Counted from the first letter of the stretch, positions 13,791-21,561 are shown. The stretch is 23,840 nt of DNA from an uncultured Streptococcus sp. (GCF_938020365.1 NZ_CALIIB010000033.1:1-23840), one strand, 5' to 3'. A program made the numbers and translations. The notes: generated by a model not told the origin, from the letters alone.

Positions 13791-15281
13791 ATGACTACTG
13801 AACATATTGAAGAACTAAATGACCAGCAGATTATTCGCCGTGAAAAAATGGCTGCGCTAGCTGAGCAAGGAATTGATCCATTCGGAAAACGTTTTGAACG
13901 CACTGCAAATTCTGCTCAACTTAAAGAAAAATACAGCGACAAATCCAAAGAAGAATTACATGAATTGAACGAAAAAGCAACTATTGCTGGTCGTTTGATG
14001 ACCAAACGTGGAAAAGGGAAAGTCGGCTTTGCCCACATCCAAGACCGTGAAGGCCAAATCCAGATTTACGTTCGTAAGGACGAAGTTGGTGAAGAAAACT
14101 ATGAGATTTTCAAAAAGGCTGACTTGGGTGACTTCTTGGGAATTGAAGGCGATGTGATGCGCACAGATATGGGAGAACTCTCTATCAAAGCAACGCATAT
14201 TACTCACCTTTCAAAAGCTCTGCGTCCCCTTCCAGAGAAATTCCACGGTTTGACTGACGTTGAAACTATCTACCGCAAACGTTATTTGGACCTGATTTCC
14301 AACCGCGAGAGCTTTGAGCGCTTTGTCACTCGTTCAAAAATCATCTCAGAAATTCGTCGCTATCTTGATGGACAAGGCTTTCTTGAAGTTGAAACACCTG
14401 TTCTCCACAACGAAGCAGGCGGTGCTGCTGCTCGTCCATTCATTACCCACCACAATGCTCAAAACATTGACATGGTGCTACGGATTGCAACTGAGCTTCA
14501 CTTGAAACGCCTTATCGTCGGTGGTATGGAACGCGTCTATGAAATTGGCCGTATCTTCCGTAACGAAGGGATGGATGCCACTCATAACCCTGAGTTCACT
14601 TCTATCGAAGTTTACCAAGCCTATGCTGATTTCCAAGACATCATGGACTTGACAGAAGGCATTATCCAACATGCTGCTAAAGCAGTTAAAGGTGATGGTC
14701 CAGTCAACTACCAAGGCACTGAGATCAAGATCAACGAGCCATTCAAACGTGTTCATATGGTGGATGCTATTAAAGAGATCACTGGCGTAGACTTCTGGCA
14801 AGATATGACCTTCGAAGAGGCTGCTGCCTTGGCTAAGGAAAAGAAAGTACCAGTTGAAAAACATTATACTGAAGTTGGACACATCATCAATGCTTTCTTT
14901 GAAGAATTTGTTGAAGAAACCTTGATTCAGCCAACCTTTGTCTACGGTCACCCCGTTGCTGTGTCACCTCTGGCTAAGAAAAACCCAGAAGACCCACGCT
15001 TCACGGACCGCTTTGAGCTCTTCATCATGACCAAAGAATATGCCAACGCCTTCACTGAGTTGAACGATCCAATCGATCAATTATCACGTTTTGAAGCACA
15101 GGCAAAAGCTAAAGAACTGGGCGATGACGAAGCAACTGGTATCGACTATGATTACGTTGAAGCTTTGGAATACGGTATGCCACCAACTGGAGGCCTCGGA
15201 ATCGGTATCGACCGTCTTGTAATGTTGCTCACAGATGTGACTACCATTCGCGATGTATTGCTCTTCCCAACAATGAAGTAA
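13791..15281 (+). CDS. lysS: lysyl-tRNA synthetase, class II
   Basis: LysS charges tRNA-Lys with lysine using ATP, in the cytoplasm. The 496-residue protein has the usual bacterial length. An N-terminal OB-fold anticodon-binding domain (about 62-145, ATIAGRLMTKRGKGKVGFAH) precedes the class II catalytic domain. Motif 1 is FLEVETPVL (197-205), motif 2 is RIFRNEGMDATHNPEFT (254-270), and motif 3 is GGLGIGIDRL (467-476). The start has GGAGGAAGAAA directly upstream. The gene stands alone between two terminators. No T-box leader is present: the gap of about 75 bases after the previous terminator is too short. Confidence 0.98.
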   Translation: MTTEHIEELNDQQIIRREKMAALAEQGIDPFGKRFERTANSAQLKEKYSDKSKEELHELNEKATIAGRLMTKRGKGKVGFAHIQDREGQIQIYVRKDEVGEENYEIFKKADLGDFLGIEGDVMRTDMGELSIKATHITHLSKALRPLPEKFHGLTDVETIYRKRYLDLISNRESFERFVTRSKIISEIRRYLDGQGFLEVETPVLHNEAGGAAARPFITHHNAQNIDMVLRIATELHLKRLIVGGMERVYEIGRIFRNEGMDATHNPEFTSIEVYQAYADFQDIMDLTEGIIQHAAKAVKGDGPVNYQGTEIKINEPFKRVHMVDAIKEITGVDFWQDMTFEEAAALAKEKKVPVEKHYTEVGHIINAFFEEFVEETLIQPTFVYGHPVAVSPLAKKNPEDPRFTDRFELFIMTKEYANAFTELNDPIDQLSRFEAQAKAKELGDDEATGIDYDYVEALEYGMPPTGGLGIGIDRLVMLLTDVTTIRDVLLFPTMK

Positions 15282-15309
15282 TCTCAAACTTACACAATTT
15301 TTAAAAAAC

Positions 15310-15339
15310 AAATCCCACTGGAATTCCAGTGGGATTTTT
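15310..15339. terminator. bidirectional terminator between lysS and the exporter operon
   Basis: A perfect 12-base stem (AAATCCCACTGG and CCAGTGGGATTT) has a 4-base AATT loop. TTTTT follows on the plus strand and TTTTTT on the minus strand. It can end lysS and also back up the convergent operon. Confidence 0.9.
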
Positions 15340-15347
15340 CACATGAC

Positions 15348-15372
15348 AAAAAGTCTGGTTTCCCAGACTTTT
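15348..15372 (-). terminator. terminator of the MacAB-like operon
   Basis: AAAAGTCTGG (15349-15358) and CCAGACTTTT (15363-15372) form a 10-base stem with a 4-base loop. The minus strand then gives a T run. It starts 8 bases after the permease stop. Confidence 0.85.
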
Positions 15373-15379
15373 GCTCACA

Positions 15380-16636
15380 TTATTCATATCTCAGCGCTTC
15401 AATCGGATCTAATTTAGATGCTTTATTGGCTGGCAGGATACCAAAGACAATCCCAACCATGGCTGAGAAGACAAGGCTTCCAACTGCTGCAGTAGCGGAG
15501 ACAACTGGTGGGCCTCCAAATACGTTTTCAGGCACGACTGCAGCTAGCAGAGCATTGATTCCGTAGGCAAGGCTAAGACCAAGCAGGCCACCGATAAGGG
15601 TCAATACCATGGATTCAATCAAGAACTGTGTGAGAATATTTCCACGCGTTGCTCCAAGAGCTTTTCGCAAACCAATTTCCCGTGTCCGTTCTGTAACGGA
15701 TACTAGCATAATATTCATCACACCGATACCACCAACAAAGAGGGAAATTCCTGCAATAGCTCCGATAACACCGGTCATAGTTCCTGTGATTTGATTGTAC
15801 TGCTCCAGCAAGGTATCCATATTCAGGATTTGATATTCTCCTTGACGAGCTCCTGAGAGAACCGTCAATTCTTTGGCTGCTTCTACACCAACTTCGTTGA
15901 TACGATCCACTTCTGGTACATAGATATAGACAGTTGCAATTTCATCTGTCTGAAATTCAGAAGCCACTTGTGTATTAGCCATCAAGGCGCTACCTGAGCT
16001 CATACTCCTGCTCTGACCAGCATTGGGATCCTTATAGATACCAACAACTCGGTAGTTGCTGTCACCGACTGAAACTACTTTATTCAGGGCTTCCGCACTA
16101 CTTCCAAACAGGCTGGTTGCCACTGTTTCATCAATCATCATTACATTAGAAAAACTTTGATAGTCACTAGGCAAGAGAGTCCGTCCAGCTAAAATCTCAT
16201 ATTTTCTAATTTTAAAGAATGTAGCATTCACTCCCGTAATGTTGACCTTATCAGACTTCTTGTTTTGGTAAGAAAAGTCAGCTGTCGAACCATTGGTCAC
16301 ATAATAACCCTTGACTCCATCAATCTTCAATAGCTCCTTGACCCAAGACTCTTGGACAACAGGTGGTTCCTCTAGTATCTCACTATCTGCATCTTGACCA
16401 CCATTGACCTCCATCAAATTAACTCCCATCGTATAATTATTTTTAGTAGGAGAATAAAGCAAGCTGACATACTTCTGTTCTTTTGTGATGCTCTTGGTGA
16501 CTCCCTGTTGCATTCCATTTCCCAGTGCCAAGATGACGACAACAGACGCAACCCCGATGATAATCCCAATCATGGTCAGAAAAGCCCGCATCTTATGCCC
16601 AAGAATGGAACTAATGGCAAATTTAAAATTTTGCAT
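15380..16636 (-). CDS. MacB-like ABC transporter permease
   Basis: This is the membrane subunit of a MacAB-type efflux complex. The 418-residue protein has one N-terminal membrane helix (about 18-38), a large extracytoplasmic MacB-PCD domain (about 40-285) and three C-terminal helices of the FtsX domain. It shows the family's TERTREIGLRKALGAT cytoplasmic coupling segment and the ending LDPIEALRYE. Unlike E. coli MacB, the ATPase is a separate polypeptide, encoded just upstream. The start ATG overlaps the ATPase stop by one base. I recall the orthologous pneumococcal genes (Spr0693 to Spr0695) being studied structurally as a MacAB-like pump. The natural substrate cannot be told from the sequence; antimicrobial peptides are a common suggestion. 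Confidence 0.92.
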   Translation of the reverse strand: MQNFKFAISSILGHKMRAFLTMIGIIIGVASVVVILALGNGMQQGVTKSITKEQKYVSLLYSPTKNNYTMGVNLMEVNGGQDADSEILEEPPVVQESWVKELLKIDGVKGYYVTNGSTADFSYQNKKSDKVNITGVNATFFKIRKYEILAGRTLLPSDYQSFSNVMMIDETVATSLFGSSAEALNKVVSVGDSNYRVVGIYKDPNAGQSRSMSSGSALMANTQVASEFQTDEIATVYIYVPEVDRINEVGVEAAKELTVLSGARQGEYQILNMDTLLEQYNQITGTMTGVIGAIAGISLFVGGIGVMNIMLVSVTERTREIGLRKALGATRGNILTQFLIESMVLTLIGGLLGLSLAYGINALLAAVVPENVFGGPPVVSATAAVGSLVFSAMVGIVFGILPANKASKLDPIEALRYE

Positions 16637-17334
16637 TAATCACGTTCCTCCTTCTCAGCGCTATCTGAAGAGATGACTCCATCACGAATGACAATCTGAC
16701 GCTTAGCATAGGCAGCAATTTCAGGTTCGTGAGTAACCATGATAATCGTTTTTCCTTCAGCGTTCAACTCCGTCAAGAGTTCCATAATTTGCTCCCCAGT
16801 TTTGGTATCGAGGGCTCCTGTAGGCTCGTCGGCAAGAATAATCGAAGGATTGTTTACCAAGGCACGCGCAATGGCAACACGTTGCTTCTGTCCCCCAGAC
16901 AACTCTGACGGCAAGTGAGTCATACGAGTGCCTAAATCTACTTTTTCTAAATACTGCTTAGCTAAATTTTTTCGACTTCCTTGTGACGCCCCTGCATAAA
17001 TCAGCGGGAGTTCCACATTTTGAAGTGCGTTTAATTTAGACAAGAGGAAAAATTGCTGAAAAACGAAGCCGATTTGATTATTTCGAACCTTGGCCAATTT
17101 CTTATCACCCAAGTTTGCAACATCTTCATTTTCTAAAAAATACTCGCCAGTAGACGGGCGATCCAACATCCCGATAATATTCATCAGGGTGGACTTCCCG
17201 GAACCAGACGGCCCCATGATAGCCACAAACTCGCCCTCTTCAACTGTCAAATTGATATTTTTTAAGACTTTAAGTTCTTGATCACCATTCCGATAGGTTT
17301 TATTAATATTTCGTAGATCAATGAGTTTTTTCAT
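16636..17334 (-). CDS. MacB-like ABC transporter ATPase
   Basis: This is the cytoplasmic ATP-hydrolysing subunit of the exporter. The 232-residue protein has Walker A GPSGSGKST at 41-49, the Q-loop FQQ at 92-94, signature LSGGQ at 145-149, Walker B IILADE at 165-170 and the switch His202. It belongs to the LolD/MacB subfamily (TGALDTKTGEQIM after Walker B). Its ATG lies inside the end of the adaptor gene (17-base overlap), and its stop overlaps the permease start. This points to tight translational coupling and fixed stoichiometry of the three subunits. All catalytic motifs are intact. Confidence 0.95.
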   Translation of the reverse strand: MKKLIDLRNINKTYRNGDQELKVLKNINLTVEEGEFVAIMGPSGSGKSTLMNIIGMLDRPSTGEYFLENEDVANLGDKKLAKVRNNQIGFVFQQFFLLSKLNALQNVELPLIYAGASQGSRKNLAKQYLEKVDLGTRMTHLPSELSGGQKQRVAIARALVNNPSIILADEPTGALDTKTGEQIMELLTELNAEGKTIIMVTHEPEIAAYAKRQIVIRDGVISSDSAEKEERD

Positions 17335-18469
17335 CCGCTTTCACCTCTTGACCATCTTTCAAGCTATCTGTTGGATTAGTGATAACTTTACTGTCTTTTG
17401 TCAAACCAGATGAGATTTCTTGATTTTCAGCATCAGCATTTCCTAAGGTTACTTCCACTTTCTTCGCTTTACCTTTTTCGACAGTCCAAACGTAGTTCTT
17501 GTCTCCGTCTGAGATGATACTGCTTGCTGGTACAAGAATCCCTTTTGTATTGTTTTTCACTTCAACGCTAACAGAGAAACCTTGCTTCAAATCACCAATT
17601 TCACTTGTAATATCGACTGTAAATGGATATTTTGCAGAGGAAGCCGCGCCACTTGTATTGGTTGATGAAGCTTGCTGTCCGTCCTTAGGATAGTTGGAAA
17701 TATAGCTAATTTTACCTGTCCATTTTTTGTCAGGATATACTTTAGAAGTAATGCTTACTTCTTGTCCAACTGACAAATTAGCCAGATTGTACTCAGAGAG
17801 TTCTCCCTTGATTTGAAGGCTACCGTTGCTGACAATATGCACCAAGGTTTGGTTGGTTCCTGTTGTTGATTTGGATACATCGCGATTTACTTCTACTACT
17901 GTCCCCTCAACAGTACTTGTAACAGTCGCTGCATTCAACAAAGCTTGCGCCTTGTTCATATTGTCCACAGCGTCTGAACGTGCATCGCGCAAATCAGCCA
18001 GTTGAGAATCGACGGTACGTTGAGCAGAAGCAAGGGACTTACTATCCGTCTCTTCATCGCCAGTTTTTTCTACTGTCGCCCCATTAGTCTGTAAGTCATT
18101 AATCTGACGGTCAGCCTTATTGACAGCACGAACTGCTGCATCATAATTTGCTTGAGCTTCTGTGCTCTTATATTGAACAAGTGCTTGTCCTACAGCTACT
18201 TGGTCGCCAACATTGACTAGGACGGACTCCAAGTCGCCCTTGGTAGCATCATAATAAACATATTGCTCTGAGTTAGCCGTTACGGTCCCCGTCAACAGGA
18301 CAGATGAGGCTATGCTACCTTCTTTTGCCTGCTGCACAATTGGTGCAACTTCCTTAGGTTCTGTTGTAGAACTAAGATTACTCAGGACTATTGCAGAAAT
18401 TGCTCCCAATACAACTACAACAGCAACTCCGATAATACTAAATAGCTGCCATTTTTTCAGCTTTTTCAT
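17318..18469 (-). CDS. MacA-like membrane fusion (adaptor) protein of the ABC exporter
   Basis: The adaptor protein stacks on the permease and guides substrate outward across the cell envelope. The 383-residue protein has one N-terminal membrane anchor (about 10-30). A split lipoyl-like domain follows (around 72-100 and 181-210), with a coiled-coil hairpin between (about 103-180, rich in A, D, Q and K). After it come a beta-barrel domain (QIKGELSEYNLANLSVGQEV) and a membrane-proximal domain ending near residue 383. The start has a strong GGAGG 8 bases upstream. It is the first gene of the three-gene operon and is divergent from gor. Monoderms have no outer-membrane partner for such adaptors, so it probably forms a channel within the wall. 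Confidence 0.92.
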   Translation of the reverse strand: MKKLKKWQLFSIIGVAVVVVLGAISAIVLSNLSSTTEPKEVAPIVQQAKEGSIASSVLLTGTVTANSEQYVYYDATKGDLESVLVNVGDQVAVGQALVQYKSTEAQANYDAAVRAVNKADRQINDLQTNGATVEKTGDEETDSKSLASAQRTVDSQLADLRDARSDAVDNMNKAQALLNAATVTSTVEGTVVEVNRDVSKSTTGTNQTLVHIVSNGSLQIKGELSEYNLANLSVGQEVSITSKVYPDKKWTGKISYISNYPKDGQQASSTNTSGAASSAKYPFTVDITSEIGDLKQGFSVSVEVKNNTKGILVPASSIISDGDKNYVWTVEKGKAKKVEVTLGNADAENQEISSGLTKDSKVITNPTDSLKDGQEVKADEKTH

Positions 18470-18513
18470 CTTTTTTCCTCCTCTTGATGAAAACCATTTT
18501 TCTTTTATACTAC

Positions 18514-18522
18514 ATTATATCA
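18514..18522 (-). promoter_or_regulatory. extended -10 promoter element of the exporter operon
   Basis: The minus strand reads TGATATAAT, with ATCACA 17 bases upstream as a fair -35. It lies about 45 bases before the adaptor start codon, in the 213-base gap shared with gor. Confidence 0.65.
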
Positions 18523-18618
18523 TATGCCTAACATATTGTGATAGGAAAAGGGACAAAATCCCTAAAAGACTATTTTTCCTCTACAAACGCTGTAGAATCT
18601 CTAAATCATAGCAGATTT

Positions 18619-18647
18619 TTGCATTCATTTTCTAAAAAAGGTACAAT
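18619..18647 (+). promoter_or_regulatory. gor promoter
   Basis: TTGCAT (18619-18624), a 17-base spacer and TACAAT (18642-18647), 35 bases before the gor start. A small dyad (CTACA, five bases, TGTAG at 18581-18595) lies 23 bases upstream of the -35 and could be a regulator site, but this is a weak inference. Confidence 0.6.
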
Positions 18648-18682
18648 TACTTCATATTGATTAAAGGAGCTTTTATCTAACT

Positions 18683-20032
18683 ATGAAAGAATTCGATATT
18701 ATTGCAATTGGCGGGGGTAGCGGGGGTATTGCTACCATGAATCGTGCTGGTGAGCATGGTGCTAAAGCAGCTGTCATTGAAGAAAAGAAATTAGGGGGAA
18801 CCTGTGTCAATGTCGGTTGTGTCCCTAAAAAAATCATGTGGTACGGTGCTCAGATTGCCGAGGCCATCCGACACTATGGACCAGACTATGGCTTTACTTC
18901 AGAAAATCAGCACTTTGACTTTGCTACTTTACGAAAGAATCGGGAAGCCTACATTGACCGCGCTCGCTCATCCTATGATGGCAGCTTCAAACGCAACGGC
19001 GTTGAACTGATCGAAGGTCGCGCTCATTTCGTTGACAAGCATACAGTCGAAGTCAATGGAGAATTGATTCGCGCCAAGCACATCGTTATCGCAACAGGTG
19101 CACATGCAGCCATTCCTCAGATTCCTGGTGCCGAATACGGTGAGACTTCTGATGATGTCTTTGCTTGGGAAGAGCTTCCCAAGTCTGTTGCTGTCGTCGG
19201 AGCAGGCTATATCGCAGTGGAGCTTGCTGGTGTCCTCCATACTCTAGGTGTCAAGACGGATCTCTTTGTCCGTCGCGACCGTCCTCTCCGCAATTTCGAT
19301 AGCTATCTGATTGACGGATTGGTAGCTGAGATGGAAAAATCTGGTCCTAGTCTTCATGCTCACAAGATACCCGAACGAGTGGAAAGACTAGCCGATGGCC
19401 AACTACAACTCTACTTCCAAGACGGTAGTAGCCATATTGCTGAGCGGATTATCTGGGCTATTGGCCGCAAGCCAAATGTCCAAGGGCTCAATCTTGATGC
19501 TGCAGGAGTTACCCTGAATGACCGTGGCTTTATCGCTGTGGATGAGTACCAAAACACTGTCGTACCTGGCATCTATGCCTTGGGCGATGTGACGGGCGAA
19601 AAAGAGCTGACGCCAGTAGCAATCAAGGCTGGCCGCACCCTGTCTGAGCGCCTCTTTAACGGCAAGACAGATGCCAAGATGGATTACTCCACTATTCCAA
19701 CTGTCGTCTTCTCCCACCCCGCTATTGGCACAGTAGGGCTGACGGAGGAAGAAGCTATTCGAGATTATGGTGCTGAGCAAGTTCATGTCTACACCTCTAG
19801 CTTTACCTCTATGTACTCAGCTGTCACCCAACACCGCCAGCAGGCTCGCTTCAAGCTTATCACTGCTGGTCAGGATGAAAAGGTTGTCGGCCTCCACGGC
19901 ATTGGCTATGGCGTAGATGAGATGATTCAAGGCTTCGCTGTTGCTATTAAGATGGGAGCTACCAAAGCCGATTTCGACGCCACCGTAGCCATCCACCCAA
20001 CTGGCTCCGAAGAATTTGTCACCATGCGCTAA
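18683..20032 (+). CDS. gor: glutathione-disulfide reductase
   Basis: Gor reduces oxidised glutathione with NADPH and FAD, supporting oxidative-stress defence in the cytoplasm. The 449-residue flavoprotein shows the FAD Rossmann motif GGGSGG at 10-15 and the redox disulfide CVNVGC at 41-46. It has a second Rossmann motif GAGYIAVE at 173-180, with Arg197 and Arg198 following to select NADPH, and the C-terminal HPTGSEE with His438 and Glu443. Lipoamide dehydrogenase and mercuric reductase are relatives; the NADPH-type arginines and the HPTGSEE ending favour glutathione reductase. The best ribosome binding site, AAAGGAG, is 13 bases from the ATG, which is long. Many streptococci import glutathione instead of making it. 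The gene is divergent from the MacAB-like operon. Confidence 0.95.
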   Translation: MKEFDIIAIGGGSGGIATMNRAGEHGAKAAVIEEKKLGGTCVNVGCVPKKIMWYGAQIAEAIRHYGPDYGFTSENQHFDFATLRKNREAYIDRARSSYDGSFKRNGVELIEGRAHFVDKHTVEVNGELIRAKHIVIATGAHAAIPQIPGAEYGETSDDVFAWEELPKSVAVVGAGYIAVELAGVLHTLGVKTDLFVRRDRPLRNFDSYLIDGLVAEMEKSGPSLHAHKIPERVERLADGQLQLYFQDGSSHIAERIIWAIGRKPNVQGLNLDAAGVTLNDRGFIAVDEYQNTVVPGIYALGDVTGEKELTPVAIKAGRTLSERLFNGKTDAKMDYSTIPTVVFSHPAIGTVGLTEEEAIRDYGAEQVHVYTSSFTSMYSAVTQHRQQARFKLITAGQDEKVVGLHGIGYGVDEMIQGFAVAIKMGATKADFDATVAIHPTGSEEFVTMR

Positions 20033-20267
20033 AAGCTTCTTTTTTGGCCTCTCTAAAGCTCATTATTATCATAAAATAAAGAATAAAGGGCAACCATAAC
20101 TTATCCTTTCATTTTTGATTTTTATCTTACATTTTTGTAAGAAAGAAGTCTTATACCATTTGAATAGACCTAAACACACTATCTGGCCTTATTCTTTGAC
20201 TTCTTTCTTTATTTTAAAGCACAAAATTCAATTATCATTCAAGAAATTCTAAATTATTTCTAAAATT

Positions 20268-20304
20268 GAGGAAGATTTATTTAATGGATCTTCCTCTTTT
20301 TTTA
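20268..20304 (+). terminator. terminator 236 bases after gor
   Basis: GAGGAAGAT (20268-20276) pairs perfectly with ATCTTCCTC (20288-20296) around an 11-base loop, followed by seven T residues. No nearer terminator for gor is evident, so it ends either gor or a small RNA in the gap. Confidence 0.85.
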
Positions 20305-20432
20305 TTTAGTTGGCTCACTTCTTCTGGACAAGCTTATAAATTGTAACTTGTCAAGATGATCCTATTTTCTTGAAATATTTATAACTTCCCAACCATCTTT
20401 TACCCTTTCTGCTATTCAAGAAACCGTATTTT

Positions 20433-20441
20433 TGATATGAT
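20433..20441 (+). promoter_or_regulatory. extended -10 element of the 36-residue peptide gene
   Basis: TGATATGAT lies 32 bases upstream of the small ORF's ATG. The -35 is poor. Together with the good ribosome binding site it supports expression of the ORF. Confidence 0.5.
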
Positions 20442-20473
20442 AGTAAGAAATACTAAGAGAAAGGGGATTGGAA

Positions 20474-20584
20474 ATGAGCAAAACGAAAAAATTACTAGCA
20501 GCTCTAGGAATTATTTTCTTTAATATTTTTGGCTTAATCGCCTTTATCTTCCTCCTCATTCGGAGTCGAAAAAAGCGGAAATAA
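20474..20584 (+). CDS. 36-residue single-pass membrane peptide, function unknown
   Basis: I do not recognise a family. The peptide begins MSKTKKLLAALG, has a hydrophobic segment at about 8-29 and ends in a basic tail (IRSRKKRK). This is the layout of a single membrane helix with positive residues at both ends. The ribosome binding site is strong (GAAAGGGGA, about 7 bases before the ATG), and an extended -10 element lies 32 bases upstream. It lies between gor and bioY with no overlap, 93 bases before bioY. Too short for standard gene finders, it may be missing from annotations. Possible roles include a small membrane regulator of a neighbour or a toxin of type I kind, but no antisense RNA is evident. 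Coding status is likely but unproven. Confidence 0.62.
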   Translation: MSKTKKLLAALGIIFFNIFGLIAFIFLLIRSRKKRK

Positions 20585-20616
20585 ACAAACAACTGTCTAG
20601 TCTGATGTAAAAAGAC

Positions 20617-20644
20617 TTGACTTTTTTTTATTTTGTTTTAGAAT
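20617..20644 (+). promoter_or_regulatory. bioY promoter
   Basis: TTGACT (20617-20622), a 16-base spacer made mostly of T, and TAGAAT (20639-20644), about 34 bases before the bioY ATG. The region AAAAAG...CTTTTT at 20609-20626 overlaps the -35 and could act as a weak terminator for the small peptide gene. I see no BirA-type operator. Confidence 0.65.
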
Positions 20645-20677
20645 AGTTACCATAATTTTAAAAAGAGGTTTACTATT

Positions 20678-21232
20678 ATGAACAAGAACAAAGCTTTTCT
20701 TCTTGCCCTCCCAGCTATTGGCGCTGCTTTCCTAGCTGTACTCTCCCAGCTTAGTTTCTCTATTGGGACCATTCCCATTACGCTACAGACCTTTGCTGTC
20801 GGTTTGATTGCAACCATTTTTAAAACCCGCGAAGCTGTCTTATCTATTCTGCTTTATCTGCTGCTAGGAGCTATTGGTCTGCCGGTATTTGCCGGAGGAA
20901 GCGGTGGATTTCAAGCTCTATTTGGTCCAAGCGCGGGCTACCTTTGGGCTTATCTGCTCTTTACGCTGGTTACTTCCAGTCTGACAAGCAAGGATAGCAA
21001 GTTTTACACGATCTTTTTGGCAAACCTGCTCGGAGATGAACAGGTTTTTATCGGTGGCGTAATCGGACTTCATTTTCTGGCTAATATGGAATTTTCTAAA
21101 GCCATTGCTGTTGGTGTCATACCTTTCATTCTTCCTGATCTTTTAAAACTTGTAGCCATCACTCTCATTAGCATTCCTATATTTAGAAGCCTAGCTTTTC
21201 ATCCCTATTTTTCAGACAATAAAAACGGATAG
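20678..21232 (+). CDS. bioY: BioY family biotin transporter, S component of an ECF transporter
   Basis: BioY binds biotin in the membrane. In streptococci it works with the shared energising module (EcfA, EcfA', EcfT), encoded elsewhere. The 184-residue protein has the usual six membrane segments. Family landmarks are IPITLQTFAVGL near the N-terminus, GAIGLPVFAGGSGGFQALFG followed by SAGYLWAYL, and near the C-terminus AIAVGVIPFILPDLLKLVAI. The start has AAAGAGG 9 bases upstream. No biotin synthesis genes are in the window, which fits a biotin auxotroph. The stop codon lies in the left arm of a hairpin shared with the convergent ydbC gene. Confidence 0.95.
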   Translation: MNKNKAFLLALPAIGAAFLAVLSQLSFSIGTIPITLQTFAVGLIATIFKTREAVLSILLYLLLGAIGLPVFAGGSGGFQALFGPSAGYLWAYLLFTLVTSSLTSKDSKFYTIFLANLLGDEQVFIGGVIGLHFLANMEFSKAIAVGVIPFILPDLLKLVAITLISIPIFRSLAFHPYFSDNKNG

Positions 21233-21253
21233 ACTTTCAGTCTACCCGTTTTT
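21221..21253. terminator. bidirectional terminator between bioY and ydbC
   Basis: Arms 21221-21235 and 21239-21253 pair over 15 positions with one A-C mismatch on the plus strand (a U-G wobble on the minus strand) around a 3-base loop. Both stop codons lie in the stem: bioY's in the left arm and ydbC's in the right arm. T runs occur on both strands. Confidence 0.85.
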
Positions 21254-21457
21254 AAATGCATCTAAAAGAACTTGAAATTCTTCATTAGAAAGGGTGATGC
21301 CCTTGCCCATCTTGCTGTGGTCAGGACTCCAAGTGCGAATATCGTACTTGGCAGGCGCGCCGTTAAAACTTACGCGGTTGAGCTCCTTGGTCCAGCCTTT
21401 TTCATTTTCCGATAAAACGAGCAATTTTTCCTCGATTTCAAATTTAAAATCTGCCAT
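21242..21457 (-). CDS. ydbC: PC4/YdbC family single-stranded DNA-binding protein, probably competence-induced
   Basis: YdbC proteins are small dimeric ssDNA-binding proteins with the fold of the eukaryotic coactivator PC4. The 71-residue protein begins MADFKFEIEEKLLVLSE and contains GWTKELNRVSFNG (21-33), KYDIRTWSPDHSKMGKGITL (37-56) and a C-terminal helix, matching the family along its length. The start has AGAGG about 7 bases upstream. A ComX box, TACGAATA, lies 30 bases before the start, so it should be transcribed by the competence sigma factor. I recall the pneumococcal counterpart (SP_0782) being listed among late competence genes and shown to bind ssDNA. It likely handles incoming strands during transformation. 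It is convergent with bioY and divergent from the gene at 21562. Confidence 0.92.
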   Translation of the reverse strand: MADFKFEIEEKLLVLSENEKGWTKELNRVSFNGAPAKYDIRTWSPDHSKMGKGITLSNEEFQVLLDAFKNG

Positions 21458-21487
21458 ATATTACCTCTTTTCTACTTTCTATCTCAT

Positions 21488-21495
21488 TATTCGTA
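21488..21495 (-). promoter_or_regulatory. ComX box (competence sigma factor promoter) of ydbC
   Basis: The minus strand reads TTTTACGAATAATG, containing the perfect streptococcal cin-box TACGAATA preceded by T residues. It ends about 30 bases before the ydbC ATG, the normal spacing for late competence genes. I saw no second copy in the window. Confidence 0.85.
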
Positions 21496-21502
21496 AAAGA
21501 TT

Positions 21503-21531
21503 TTACTTTTTTACTTATTTTATTATATAAT
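21503..21531 (+). promoter_or_regulatory. promoter of the small gene at 21562
   Basis: TTACTT (21503-21508), a 17-base spacer and a perfect TATAAT (21526-21531). The start would be near 21538, leaving about 24 bases of leader to the ATG at 21562. Confidence 0.65.
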
Positions 21532-21561
21532 ATATTGTAACAAGTTATGGAGATTTTATCT

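Larger units (their letters stand above)
20033..20473. other. 441-base AT-rich gap after gor
   Basis: No convincing protein gene lies here. It holds a perfect 7-base hairpin with a TTTT loop (20125-20142), a 10-base inverted repeat with a 47-base separation (20141-20150 and 20198-20207), an orphan terminator (20268-20304) and a 6-base dyad (20327-20332 and 20347-20352). The last part carries the promoter of the 36-residue peptide gene. The gor transcript may end at the distant terminator, or a small RNA may be encoded. Confidence 0.5.

Noticed and set aside
14478..14951. 157-residue minus-strand ORF inside lysS
   Set aside because: It is a shadow of lysS codons on the other strand; lysS matches its family over the whole length.
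20284..20346. 20-codon ORF starting with an ATG just after GAGGAAG
   Set aside because: The apparent ribosome site and the codons are the arms and T run of the terminator at 20268-20304.
20327..20352. GACAAG...CTTGTC dyad upstream of bioY as a BirA operator
   Set aside because: It does not resemble the known GTTAAC-type biotin operator and lies about 290 bases from the bioY promoter.
21547..21561. Upstream ATG of the small gene at 21562
   Set aside because: It overlaps the GGAG that serves the second ATG and lies too close to the predicted transcript start.
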